64,000 bases of DNA, from the NCBI GenBank assembly GCA_963576565.1, contig OY755039.1, positions 75,286,771 to 75,350,770 on the forward strand, read 5' to 3'. Every line of letters starts with the position of its first letter. Positions within the stretch are counted from its first letter, which is position 1. The notes beneath the pieces are model-generated. The model was given only the letters and a program-made list of their open reading frames with translations. It did not search any database and was not told the DNA's origin. Below are positions 52,836-63,485 of the stretch, in pieces. Both the position numbers and the translations under genes were made by a program. The stretch comes from Aspidapion aeneum (taxonomy: Eukaryota > Arthropoda > Insecta > Coleoptera > Brentidae).

Positions 52836-53535
52836 TTTATAGACACAAGACACTAGCGCTACCAAGTCCACTTTCAATCCCTGACTTCGCTTGTGCAGAT
52901 CTACCAATATTATTTACCTCATGTATTAGAATAGATGAATACAGGGTGATTTTCACTTGAATGATTCTAACCACATGAAAATAGAAAGTTTCAAAAACCT
53001 AACCCAACAAAACCTAATCAAATCTAACCGAACCGAAGCAAAGCAAACTGAACCAATAATTTAAAAAAAAAATAACTTTCCTGACTTCCTGCCCGGGATC
53101 CTAGAGGATGTGAATCTGAACCAAACCAAACAGAACCTAACTAAACTGAACCAAACCTAACCTAACCAAACTAAACTACAACACATACTGCTAATTAGGT
53201 TTAGTTGGGTAGGGTTAGGTTTGGATAGGTTCAGTTCGGTACGGTCCAGTTCGGATTCACATCCTCTAGGATCCCGGCTAGGAAGTCAGGAACATTTTTT
53301 TTTGAAAAAAAATATTGGTTTAGTTTGCTTTGGTTCGGTTCAGTTAGATCTGATTAGGTTTCGTTAGGTTAGGTCTTTGAAACTTTCTATTTTCATGTGG
53401 TTAGAATCATTCAAGTGAAAATCACCCTGTACATCTATTCTAATACATGAGGTAAATAATATTGGTAGATCTATGCATGCGAAGTCAGGGATTGGAAGTG
53501 GACTTGGTAGGGCTAGCGCCTTGTTTTATAGACTA
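52836..53535. repeat. 700-bp near-perfect palindrome
   Basis: Outer arms (52836-52939 and 53432-53535) are inverted copies with TAGCGC, GTCCACTTTCAATCCCTGAC-type and ACCTCATGTATTAGAATAGA words. Inner arms belong to the element at 52942-53429. The palindrome centre is near 53186. Confidence 0.8.
52942..53429. mobile_element. 488-bp TA-flanked palindromic element
   Basis: The termini start CAGGGTGATTTTCACTTGAA and match their inverted partner for over 50 bp without visible mismatch. TA flanks both (52940-52941 and 53430-53431). The inside has AACCTAACC/AACCGAACC repeats and the GGGATCCTAGAGGATGTGAA module in inverted copies, shared with the centre of element B. Confidence 0.75.
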
Positions 53536-53552
53536 GTAGATTTAGCACTTAC

Positions 53553-53641
53553 TCGTTTTGTAACTTCCGACTTCTTCTGTTATAACGTTCCAAACTCCTA
53601 AACTTCTTTGTACCCCAATTTTGTGGACTGCCAGGGATCAT
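53553..53641 (-). other. Candidate first coding exon of an unidentified gene
   Basis: On the minus strand, ATG at 53639-53641 opens 29 codons reading MIPGSPQNWGTKKF and RSLERYNRRSRKLQN, then GA before a consensus donor (GTAAGTGC). The Arg/Lys-rich composition looks like a protein N-terminus. The exit phase (two bases) fits the candidate exon at 48617-48745. I do not recognise the protein. Confidence 0.35.
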
Positions 53642-54027
53642 TTTGCTCCCAGGTTCAAGTTCACGGCGCACAAATCAAAACAGTGACTTATAAAGTTCAC
53701 CAAAAACACTATTTCTCACAAATATTTATCGAAATTTTCAAAAATGTTTAAAAAGATCAAAATTTTTTAAAAAATTGACATAACCTGTCTAATCAAACAA
53801 GGCCAACAAAACGTATTATTTTTTTTCGTTGGCCACAGTATGAGTCGAAATTTGGTCTCTAGATGGCGCCCATCGAACAAAAACTGACAAAATTGATGGG
53901 GGAATATTTGAGAGAGACAAATATTAAAGTCGGTAAAGGACAAAAACTATTATAGGCAACCAAGCCTCTTTATCCCTCCGTTAATTTTTTGGCTGTTCCA
54001 AAATTTCCGTAGATTGTGACGCTGGCC
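53642..54027. other. No repeat recognised; possible promoter side of the candidate gene
   Basis: Upstream of the candidate first exon (minus strand). No TATA box is obvious. Confidence 0.3.
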
Positions 54028-54505
54028 TTAAACTCCGTTGACTGACGCGATGCCGACGTCTTGATAGCGGAACAAGCGCAATTAGCGTTGACCTGATCTA
54101 GAAAGGCAATGTGTGTCGTAGGTCACGGTATGGATTTTTTCTTTCAATCGATACTTTCATCGATCGATGATATAGCAGTTTTACTCGCTTGCTGCTGTTT
54201 TAGTTTCTCTCGTATTTCGGTAGATGGCGCTTCTTGTTGGGTACATGAATTTGTTTTCTCACTAACAATGTGAGGTGAGAGATAAAGCCGTATACCTAAT
54301 TTATGAAGGGTGTCACATCGACCAGCAGTGTTCTGAGGAGTCCCATAAGGGCGAAACAGTTAACTGTCAACACTTATTAGGTGTCCATTAGATCTTGGAC
54401 CCCCGTGACGTTAAACTTTCGAGCTACCCACGGAAAAATGCTAGAGAAACAAAAAACCCTTAATTTTTCTTTTTACCCCATTAGCCACGAAAACTTGTTT
54501 GAATA
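54028..54505 (+). repeat. RepA single copy
   Basis: Begins TTAAACTCCGTTGACTGACG and follows the 34.4-kb array unit with few differences (for example AAGGGCGAAAC instead of AAGGACGAAAC). It ends at ACGAAAACTTGTTTGAAT. Confidence 0.9.
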
Positions 54506-54969
54506 AATTTTTTGTTATTATTGTTTTATTAAAAGCAAAGTGTGATCTGGACTATTTTTCGGAACTAAGCTAACCGTACCAAGCCTGTTAGGTTAAATCG
54601 CGTTATATTTAAGTCGACACAAACATTATTTTTGCTAACGAGGCTAGAGAAGGTATTGTTTAAAACGAAAATTTGTTTTTGAGATAATGCCGAAAATGTG
54701 TTATTTGGGTGTATTTTGACCGCAGCCTTCGTAAACTAACGAGCCACGTCTCCGCGCAGATGTTTTTTTTAGCTTTTAGTAAATTTCAAATCGCGTTACC
54801 GAATAAAAAAACTGTTCTGGTTTTACTGAGATGTATGGTGAACTTAAAATTATATTACCTACTTAATAAAAGCTGTGTAAAAAAGACCTTTTGTACACCG
54901 GTAATAAGTGAGGTTAGATGTTTGTTTTTGTTTGGAATTTTTGGTGTTTTTTCTTTTTAAATTTTAAAC
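54506..54969. other. No gene recognised
   Basis: AT-rich. The frame at 54709-54960 has no recognisable domain. It may contain the upstream region of the THAP fragment. Confidence 0.3.
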
Positions 54970-55165
54970 ATGCCTCGAAAGTGTTGTGTACCCGGTTGCA
55001 AAAGTAACTATGTATCTGTGATTAATGAAGAGGGTCACCAAACAACTTTTAGCTTCCCAAAAGAATTCACTACATATATTGTGACTGCTTCTTCAGTGGT
55101 TTGTTGGAAACATTTTGACAAAAGTGACGTCGTTGTTAAAACCGAGATAATTAGGGATAAAGAGG
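54970..55165 (+). pseudogene. THAP domain fragment, internally deleted
   Basis: The frame starts MPRKCCVPGCKSNY and continues with TTFSFPKE and VVCWKHFDKSDVV. These supply the Cys-x4-Cys and Cys-x2-His parts of a THAP C2CH zinc site and the FPK motif. The stretch between FPKE and VVC is about 15 residues, shorter than usual, and lacks the conserved Trp, so an internal deletion is likely. Reading then runs directly into an RTE-like LINE tail near 55170. The THAP source could be a P-element-type transposase or a host factor. Another THAP fragment near RepA is at 14065-14313. Confidence 0.6.
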
Positions 55166-55875
55166 GAGTACAAATAAGAACTGATAAAAATGCTGGAAGA
55201 ACTGCATACAGCAGCTAAAAATATAGGCTTAAGTATGAACTACACTAAAATTAAAATCATAACAAACAAATATGAAGATATTATAGGTCAGAATAAACTA
55301 AAAGAAACCTGGGACAAATTAAAACTGAAAAAAGAAAACCAAACAGCTGAAATCAAGAGACGAGTAAGATTGGCCTGGGCAGCATTCGGTAAATTAAGCT
55401 ACATATTATGAAATAAAAAATATCCTCAGTACCTCAAAACGAAAGTGTATAACCAATGTATCCTTCCTGTACTTACCTACTGATCCCAGACCTGGACACT
55501 TACAAAATCAAACATGGATAAGGTAACAAAAGCCCAAAGATCAATGGAAAGACAAATGTTACATGTAAAGCTAACAGATAGAAAAAGGAATGAATGGATA
55601 AGAAATAAAACAAAAGTAAGGGACGTCAGAGAAGTAGCAAAATTAAAATGGAAATTTGCCGGTCATAACATTAGACAGAAAGACGATCGATGGAACAAAT
55701 GTATTGTAAACTGGAGACCTTGGGAAAATAAAAGAAGTAGGTAAAGACCCCAAATAAGATGGGCAGACGATTTAAAGAGACACGCGGGAACTAGATGGAT
55801 GAATACGGTGACAGACAGAGAAGAGTGGAAGATATTGGGGGAGCTCTATGTCCAAGGATTGAAGAAGGCGTAATA
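55166..55875 (+). pseudogene. RTE-like LINE, 3' fragment, copy 2
   Basis: The sequence closely follows the 25.1-kb copy: LHTAAKNIGLSMNYTKIK (55190-55411), then RVRLAWAAFGKLSYIL. The C-terminal frame (55514-55744) has MERQMLHVKLTDRKRNEW and KWKFAGHNIRQKDDRWN, and further on AGTGGAAGATATTGGGGGAG. A short run of ATAG units follows the end (55880). Relative to the first copy it lacks the N-terminal RT part and has different frameshifts. It abuts the THAP fragment at its 5' end, consistent with a truncated LINE insertion. Confidence 0.8.
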
Positions 55876-55880
55876 GAATA

Positions 55881-57140
55881 GATAGATAGAAAACAGGGTA
55901 AGTTCATTTAAAGATTAAATTAACATGTTACCACTTAAACTAGATTCATAGTTCTGTAAAGGAAGCAGTGAGACATAAGAAACTATCCCACAAATATTCT
56001 GTTATTCAAACTTGAAAGTAATAACTTGCAGTAAGAAAGGAACCATTTTTATTTCATACTGCTTACTTCATGGTAATATTATAAATCCAGCTTTAGGGTT
56101 GTTCTCATTAATTGTTTAAAAGTAATTGTTCGTGCAACTTTAATTTTAAATTCAAATTTTGCGCCAAATTCCCGTATTCGGAAAACCCACACAATTTCAA
56201 TTTTGATTGGCACAAGCAAAACGCCAGCGCCATCTACGAAAAATGAATCTGCGCAAAAAGGCGTAACCAAAAAAAGATTCGTCTGTCGTATTCTATCGAG
56301 ATCACCACGTAGCATGGTGATAAATTCTATTAACCAAAAAATCCAATAACATTCTTAGAAAATCAAACTAAACCATTACACAAACAAGTGATTCTAGTGT
56401 GGATCGACTGCAACAACTCGGCCAGCGAGAGGAGCTCCTCTGGACGACGGAAACAACTAAAAAGGTGAGTGCCAATCCTCTATATTGTCTTTGTGTGGCT
56501 CGGAAAGATTAATATTTTTACATCGTCCTTTTAAGGATTTTTGCACCCAGATTTTATAAAACGACCAGCGCGTTTACAGTCCCGCAGCTCTACCAAACCT
56601 CAAATCACCAACATTTTCTGGTCCTTCGAGCCGGATAGTTTTTAAAAATTTGTTTGCTAAAATTATTAAATATTTTTCGCCATCTTGGCTCGTATTAGTT
56701 GCCGTGTCCAGTTTAGGAAGGAGGTTCCGTCCCCCCTTGCGTGGCTTAACGGTTGCTCCACCCACATTTCATTGCAGCCGAAATTGGCACTTCGTACGTC
56801 GTTTGTTTTGATTCAAAAATCGAAATTTGTTTAAATAAATAGTTATTTTCAAAACAACAAAAGTGCTTGTGAGTTCAATGGGCAAATGCTTTATTCTTTA
56901 TTATTTACCTGTAAATAATAAGAGAAGCGGTATACCTACTACAAATTGTGTTGTGTGCATTTATTTTGGGAGAAAAATCGCGACCTAGGATAACAGCTGT
57001 TGATAAGTTTTTTGCATTTTCTTCGAGAAATCGATAATAAAATATATGCTTGTTGGACTCTTTTGGGCTGATTAAAGTCAATAGGGGTCAAGTGTTAGTT
57101 TTATTCTTTTTAAATATTTTTTATTTTTTTAATTAACAAT
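55881..57140 (+). other. 5' LTR and leader region of BEL/Pao 2 (ends not defined)
   Basis: The layout resembles the first BEL element: a GAGGAGCTCC region, then a donor AAAAAG|GTGAGTGCC (56455-56470) and GTGTGGCTCGG, as in its LTR. The LTR end may be near 56860 (AAAACAACA, followed by AAAGTGCTTG). No matching 3' LTR in this orientation is in the window, so the boundaries are tentative. Frames here (56079-56315, 56574-56765, minus) are not genes. Confidence 0.4.
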
Positions 57141-59090
57141 ATGTCGTTAAAAAAGCTTGAGAATCAACGCAAAGTTTCAATATCTCGTATTACGGAAACG
57201 TATAACTTGGGAACAAAAGCTAAATCAGATAGTTCTTCCTTGCCAATTTTTAAGGCGTTTTACGAATCGTTAGATGATCACTATGAACAATTTAAAAACA
57301 TTCATAATGACATCATAGGTCTCTTGAAGGACGACGACAATGATGAATTCAAAGCACAGGATAAAATTAGGAAAGATACGGATCTATTCTACTACCAAGC
57401 TAAAGTTCTTTTTTCGAGTTTATGTTCCGATTCAGTTCACTCAAATTTTACCCCAGCAACTTCACACTATTCACGTAGCGATGATCTGGGCCCTTTAAAG
57501 GTACCTTGCTTTAATGGAAACGTAAAAAAGTGGCCAACCTTTTACGATGTTTATTCTTGTTTGGTTCACGAAAACTCTAATTATTCCGATATAAGGAAAT
57601 TTCAACATTTGCTGACTTTCCTTGAGGGCGAACCACTTAATATTTATGGTTCTATAAAATTAACGGCAAGTAATTACGCAATAGCCTGGAAGGTATTAAC
57701 AGATCGCTATCAAAATAAAAGACTTTTAGCCAGTACCTACTGGAATTCAATCTACTATGCAAATTCTTTAAAGGGAAACCAGTCAGCAAAGGATCTTAGA
57801 GTCTTGGTAGATACCTTTTCTGAGAATATTGCGGCGCTCGAAAATCTTGAATTTCCAGTAACGTCGTGGTGTTTTTGTTTATTTTCAATTTTATTATCAA
57901 AAATCGATCAAACCACAAGAACCGCTTTCGAATTAAAGTATAGTACTACCGAGATTCCAACATATCAAAATCTAATTCAGTTTCTTACTAACCAATGCCG
58001 TGCTCTTGAAACAGTACAGCTATCTCCCCGAAATATGCAAATGCAACCTTCGACTTCCAAACAGCAAAAACCAAATTATTCGAATTCTAGTAACCAAAAA
58101 TATAATTCTTATTCAAATAATCAGTACAAATCAAGCCCTCCATCAAATTTTTTAGCGCATACGCACTCACAAATATTAAATAAACAATCCAATATTCAAT
58201 TTCGACAAAACCAACAACCCTATAAATGCAAATTATGCAATAATTCTTTTCATCCACTCTCGCAGTGTGGTGTTTTTATTTCCATATCTCCTTTAGATCG
58301 GTTTACTTATGTAAAACAACAATCTTTATGTATCAACTGTTTACGTTCAAATCATCAAGTAATCGACTGCAGTAGTACCTACAACTGCAGGGTATGTCGA
58401 CATAGGCACCATAGTCTTATTCATCTATCGCAAATGACAGATTCAATCCGTCAGAATTCAAGTCAATCCTTTGTTAATTCAAGCCAAAATTCAAATCAAA
58501 ATTCGAACTTAAATCAAAGTTTTAATTCAAATCAAGTGACCGTGCCTAGCACAGGCACAAACTTGTCGTTTCAGAATTCAAATTCAAGTCTTAGCCAACA
58601 GAACCCTAGTTTTGTTCAACCCAGTTCAAATTCAATTCAAATCAATTCGAATCCAAATACATCTACAAATCAATACTCTTCGTTATCCACCTTGACGCCC
58701 CGGACGACAGTGCTTCTAGCGACTATAAAATTAGAGGTACTCGATAGTCGGGGTAACTACCAACCTGTCCGAGCACTTCTGGACAGCGGTAGCCAAGCTA
58801 ACCTGATAAGCGAAGCTTGTCTTAACAGGTTAGGCTTGCCAAGAAACAAAATTTCGATCCCTGTTCTGGGACTAAATCAATCTTCGTCGGCCACTAACGG
58901 CATTTCTACTTGCACTATTCGAGCCCTAGGCCAACAAGAGCCTACCTTTTCTATTCAAGTCTTCGTTTTACCGAAACTCTGTTCGAATATGCCCTCAGTA
59001 CAGGTAGATTCATCCAATTGGAGTCATATTTCAAATGTAAAGCTTGCAGATAACCAATTTTACAACCCTGGTCCATTGACTTACTCTTAG
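57141..59090 (+). CDS. BEL/Pao 2 gag-protease, 649 codons
   Basis: The start MSLKKLENQRKV matches the first BEL element. The gag region (residues of about 120-230) has VPCFNGNVKKWPTFYDVY and FQHLLTFLEGEPL. A Ser/Asn/Gln-rich linker follows, then zinc-binding cysteines CKLCNNSFHPLSQC, CINCLRSNHQVIDC and CRVCRHRHHSLIH. After a long Asn/Ser/Gln linker comes the aspartic protease, RALLDSGSQANLI, with an intact DSG catalytic triad and a downstream fold. The frame ends at 59090 because one base is lost after PGP; the correct continuation (LLLGAQLYTEIVQ) is in the next frame. This is the protease that is missing from BEL/Pao 1. Confidence 0.9.
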   Translation: MSLKKLENQRKVSISRITETYNLGTKAKSDSSSLPIFKAFYESLDDHYEQFKNIHNDIIGLLKDDDNDEFKAQDKIRKDTDLFYYQAKVLFSSLCSDSVHSNFTPATSHYSRSDDLGPLKVPCFNGNVKKWPTFYDVYSCLVHENSNYSDIRKFQHLLTFLEGEPLNIYGSIKLTASNYAIAWKVLTDRYQNKRLLASTYWNSIYYANSLKGNQSAKDLRVLVDTFSENIAALENLEFPVTSWCFCLFSILLSKIDQTTRTAFELKYSTTEIPTYQNLIQFLTNQCRALETVQLSPRNMQMQPSTSKQQKPNYSNSSNQKYNSYSNNQYKSSPPSNFLAHTHSQILNKQSNIQFRQNQQPYKCKLCNNSFHPLSQCGVFISISPLDRFTYVKQQSLCINCLRSNHQVIDCSSTYNCRVCRHRHHSLIHLSQMTDSIRQNSSQSFVNSSQNSNQNSNLNQSFNSNQVTVPSTGTNLSFQNSNSSLSQQNPSFVQPSSNSIQINSNPNTSTNQYSSLSTLTPRTTVLLATIKLEVLDSRGNYQPVRALLDSGSQANLISEACLNRLGLPRNKISIPVLGLNQSSSATNGISTCTIRALGQQEPTFSIQVFVLPKLCSNMPSVQVDSSNWSHISNVKLADNQFYNPGPLTYS

Positions 59091-62000
59091 GTGCACAACT
59101 TTACACAGAAATCGTCCAATCAGGACGAATACCAGGACCTCACGGCCTACCCTCCGCCTTTGAGACAGTTTTTGGGTGGGTCGTGATGGGCCAAACTCAA
59201 AACATAAATATTTCACCTCAAGTCAATTCTTACTTTACTTCCTGTGAGCAGTCTCTCGACTTTAATATTCGCAGATTTTGGAAAAAACTACCACTAGAGA
59301 TATTTCTGGCCGATTTACTGTAAATTTGCCTTTTCGTCACATTGACCCTCCTGACCTAGGAGACACATATTCATTGGCCTATCGTCAATTTTTGTCTCTT
59401 GAATCTCGCTTAATAAAAAATTCAAATTTCTATAGTATGTACTCGGATTTTATGAGAGAATATCTCAAAAACGGGCACATGTCTTTAATTCCAAGATCCG
59501 AACCTTCAGTTATGTTCTTATTTACCACATCACGGAGTCCTTCGTCTTGACAAATCAACGACTAAACTCCGGGTGGTTTTCAACCCCTCGATTAAGGGTT
59601 CGAAAGGCCTAAGCATGAACGAAACTCTTTTAATAGGACCAAAATTACAAGCCGATATTTCCGAAATTCTATTAAAATTCAGATTTTATTCTATCGTATT
59701 TTTGACTGATATAAAACAGCACTTTTTACAAATTCAAATCAATCCAATTCATCGGGACTACCAAAGGCTACTTTGGCGATTTGATCCCAACGAACCCCTG
59801 CAGGAATACAGGCTTAATACAGTGACGTTTGGTGTTAGTTCAAGTCCCTATTTAGCTATTAGAACTCTTAGAGAACTAGCCATCCTGGAGGCTAAGAATT
59901 ATCCTGAAGCATCCCAGGTCCTTTTGAATAACATTTTCATGGACGATATTTGCTGTGGAGCTAACTCTTTAGAAGGTGCTTTATCGCTTCAAAAGGATCT
60001 CATAGCGTTGCTTAAATTGGGAAAATTTGAATTAAGAAAATGGGCATCAAATAATCCGAAACTTCTTTCACATTTGTCGCCTGCTGATTGTCAGATCCCT
60101 GTTACCTTTGAAGACGATTCTTCAACATCGATTAAGGTGTTGGGCCTTCAGTGGGACCCTTCTACAGATACCTTTACCTATTCTTGTACCCCTTGTGAAA
60201 AACCTTGCACCAAAAGGAATATTTTATCAGCTATCGCTAAAATTTGGGATCCTATAGGTTTCTTATCGCCTGTTTCATTTTTAGCCAAAGTGATTATGCA
60301 AAAACTTTGGTTATGCAAAACTGATTGGGATGAAATACCCCCCGATCCAATCAAAACTCTTTGGAATCAATTCAATAATCAATGAACCACTCTTTCGAAT
60401 CTTTGTATACCTAGACATATTTTTTCGAATAATATTCAACGATGTCACTTTTTACAAATTCAAATCAATCCAATTCATCGGGACTACCAAAGGCTACTTT
60501 GGCGATTTGATCCCAACGAACCCCTGCAGGAATACAGGCTTAATACAGTGACGTTTGGTGTTAGTTCAAGTCCCTATTTAGCTATTAGAACTCTTAGAGA
60601 ACTAGCCATCCTGGAGGCTAAGAATTATCCTGAAGCATCCCAGGTCCTTTTGAATAACATTTTCATGGACGATATTTGCTGTGGAGCTAACTCTTTAGAA
60701 GGTGCTTTATCGCTTCAAAAGGATCTCATAGCGTTGCTTAAATTGGGAAAATTTGAATTAAGAAAATAGGCATCAAATAATCCGAAACTTCTTTCACATT
60801 TGTCGCCCGCTGATTGTCAGATCCCTGTTACCTTTGAAGACGATTCTTCAACATCGATTAAGGTGTTGGGCCTTCAGTGGCACGCTTCTACAGATACCTT
60901 TACCTATTCTTGTACCCCTTGTGAAAAACCTTGCACCAAAAGGAATATTTTATCAGCTATCGCTAAAATTTGGGATCCTATAGGTTTCTTATCGCCTGTT
61001 TCATTTTTAGCCAAAGTGATTATGCAAAAACTTTGGTTATGCAAAACTGATTGGGATGAAATACCCCCCGATCCAATCAAAACTCTTTGGAATCAATTCA
61101 ATAATCAATGAACCACTCTTTCGAATCTTTGTATACCTAGACATATTTTTTCGAATAATATTCAACGATGTCAATTGCTAGGCTTCTGCGATGCATCCGA
61201 GCTAGGATACGCTTCTTGCGTATACGTTCGCGTCGAATTACCAAATAAAATTATCAAAACTGCTCTAGTCATGGGCAAGTCAAGGGTTGCTCCCTTACAC
61301 ACTATTTCAATCCCACGTTTAGAACTACTTGGAGCTACTCTATTAGCTGATTTACTCGAACTAGTTATTCGCACCTATTCATCATTACTCGTAATCGATG
61401 AAATTCTTGCGTTCTCGGACTCACAGGTCACGCTTCATTGGGTCACATCTTCACCTCACAAGTGGAAGACCTTTGTGGCAAACCGCGTGAGTCGTATTCA
61501 AGAAAAAATCCCCGAAGTCCCATGGTATCACATTACTTCACTCGAGAACAACTTAATAAATCACCCTCTTTGGTTTCACGGCCCTCCATGGATTACCTTG
61601 CCCACTACGGAGTGGCAAATTCAAAGGTTTATAAATGAACGTTCTTTGGGAGTTCCAGACGAGGTTCTCAAAGAAGAAAAACCGGAAAATTCAGTGGTGC
61701 TGACGGCAGAACTTCAAAATAAAAACTTTTTTGATAGATTAATCGATAAAATATCCAATTTAAATACCATTCAAAAAATCATTTGTCATTTTCTAAGACT
61801 TATTCACAATCGAAAAAACTCAGTTGACCCTTTATCAGGCGTTTTTTCCGCTTTTGAACTACACAAGGCTCTACTTGTTTTAGTTAAAAGGGTACAAGAA
61901 GAGTGTTTTTCGGATATCATTCAAAAAATTCAAAATACTCAGCTATTACCTAAGCCGTTTCGTAAACTCGCGCCCTTTTTGGACGAATTGGGTTTCCTTA

Positions 62001-62731
62001 GAGTGGGCGGACGCTTACGGCATTCTCAACTCTCCTTTGAGGCAAAACATCCCTTATTATTGCCGAAATCTCATAGATTAACCCAATTGATCATTCTTCA
62101 AACTCATAACGAAAATTTACATCCCGGAATAAACACAGTCCAATACTTAATTCGTCAAAAGTTTTGGATTATGTCATCACGTCGAGCTATTCAGAGGGTT
62201 TTATTGCAATGTATTCCCTGCTTTCGCTTAAAACCAAAACCTTACACTCCGTACATGTCGGATTTACCTTCTTTTAGAACGTCACAATTAAAATGTTTTT
62301 CACAGGTTTGGACTATGCAGGCCCAATCAAAACCTTTGTCGGTCAGAGACGTCGTGGAGCACAAGTTGGTAAATCATATATCGCAGTCTTTGTCGATACT
62401 TCTGTCAAAGCAATCCATATCGAGCTGGTTTCGGATTTAACCACAGAGGCGTGCATCGCTGCTTTACGACGCTTTGTCGCTAGACGTGGCACTTGTGTCC
62501 AAATCACAAGTGATAGAGGCTCAAACTTTGTTGGGGCTATTAAGGAGCTCCATAATCTTTCGAAATTAGCTTCTGAGAGCTTAAAAATCAAATGGTGTCT
62601 TAATATTCCGGGAGCCCCCCACCTAAATGGTCTAGCAGAAGCAGGAGTCAAATCTATAAAAACACATTTGTATCGGGTCATCGGTGACCAGATACTAACC
62701 TTCGAAGAGCTCCTCGCTCCTCGCCCAAATA
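59091..62731 (+). pseudogene. BEL/Pao 2 pol, frameshifted with internal deletions and duplication
   Basis: Pieces follow the BEL pol order. 59278-59550 has DISGRFTVNLPF and YRQFLSLESRLIKN; a deletion lies before it. 59573-60385 is the RT with GPKLQADISE, LTDIKQHFLQI and IFMDDICCG. A TGA stops it at 60383-60385, the same stop as in the tandem copy. 60447-61172 is a 726-bp duplication of 59721-60446. 61175-62290 gives RNase H (GFCDASELGY, RLELLGA, FSDSQVTLHW), with a short deletion before PLWFHGP, and the integrase zinc region. After a frameshift, the integrase core (62293-62731) has HIELVSDLTTEA, SDRGSNFVG and HLNGLAEAGVKS, ending at TFEEL. There the BEL homology stops. The copy is inactive. 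Confidence 0.85.
59721..61172 (+). repeat. 726-bp tandem duplication inside BEL/Pao 2 pol
   Basis: Unit 1 is 59721-60446 and unit 2 is 60447-61172. Both start ACTTTTTACAAATTC and end TTCAACGATGTC. Few differences are visible (for example GAAAATGGG against GAAAATAGG, which makes a stop in unit 2, and GGGACCC against GGCACGC). 726 is divisible by three. Confidence 0.95.
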
Positions 62732-62745
62732 GAGGTGGGGCTCCC

Positions 62746-63443
62746 TGGTGGTCCAGAAAGGAGAGTTGTCTGGAATTTAACGGTGTTTGGTGTGGACTGT
62801 ACATTTAAGGGAATAAGGTCATAGGCTAAGCTGGTACAAGGGATTCTGAAATGGTCTAGTTTCCCTTCTAGGTTAGTGTAGCAATAAACAAATGTATGTA
62901 AGGTAAAAATAATGCATTTTCACTTACCATTTTTATACAGGAAGTGGAACTCATGGGAGGACGCGCTGTTAAACCGTATTTTTTGCACCCCACATTCATG
63001 TGGTAGGAGAGTCGCTAACACGCGTGTATTCTCGTTCGAAGGCGAAACGGTTCTCTGTTGCTGCAGCAGATATCGCTACTGCGTTCGTTCTCCCACATGT
63101 CGCCCAGTGGCGTCGTTAATCCATAGGCGTAGGAGAAAAGGGAATAAGTAGGAGGGAATGAGATTACGAAGGTCCACATTAAAGGAACTAGGAACCTTAG
63201 TAATTCAAAATGCATTTTATGTAAAGTAAATTGATTATAGCAAATTGTAATATTTGCCTTTAAAACCGCGGGAGTTTCAAATGCAAATAACCCAGTAATT
63301 TTAAGTACTTAATTAGTTAATTAATACTAAATAAACAAAAAATAGAAAATGCTCTAGTGAATCACCAAATAGCCTAATTCGAACCAATTTGGTAAATTAT
63401 AGTAAAAAGAACATATTTACAAAAAGGAAGGCGGGACGAACCA
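62746..63443 (-). repeat. Probable 3' LTR of BEL/Pao 3 (tentative ends)
   Basis: On the minus strand this lies just beyond the pol end of the third BEL element and a purine tract (AGGGGGGTGGGAAA, near 63445-63458). It starts TGGTTCGTCC and could end CCACCA at 62746. It contains a TATAAAAA-like box and a donor-like ATG|GTAAGTG near 62930. No duplicate LTR is visible, so the ends are uncertain. Confidence 0.45.
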
Positions 63444-63485
63444 TTTCCCACCCCCCTGAGAATGCCCAGGGGCATTTCAGAGAGT

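Noticed and set aside
55927..56390. Exact 5' LTR of BEL/Pao 2 from TGTTACC to ACACA
   Set aside because: The donor-containing block expected inside the LTR lies further downstream, and no second LTR is available for comparison.
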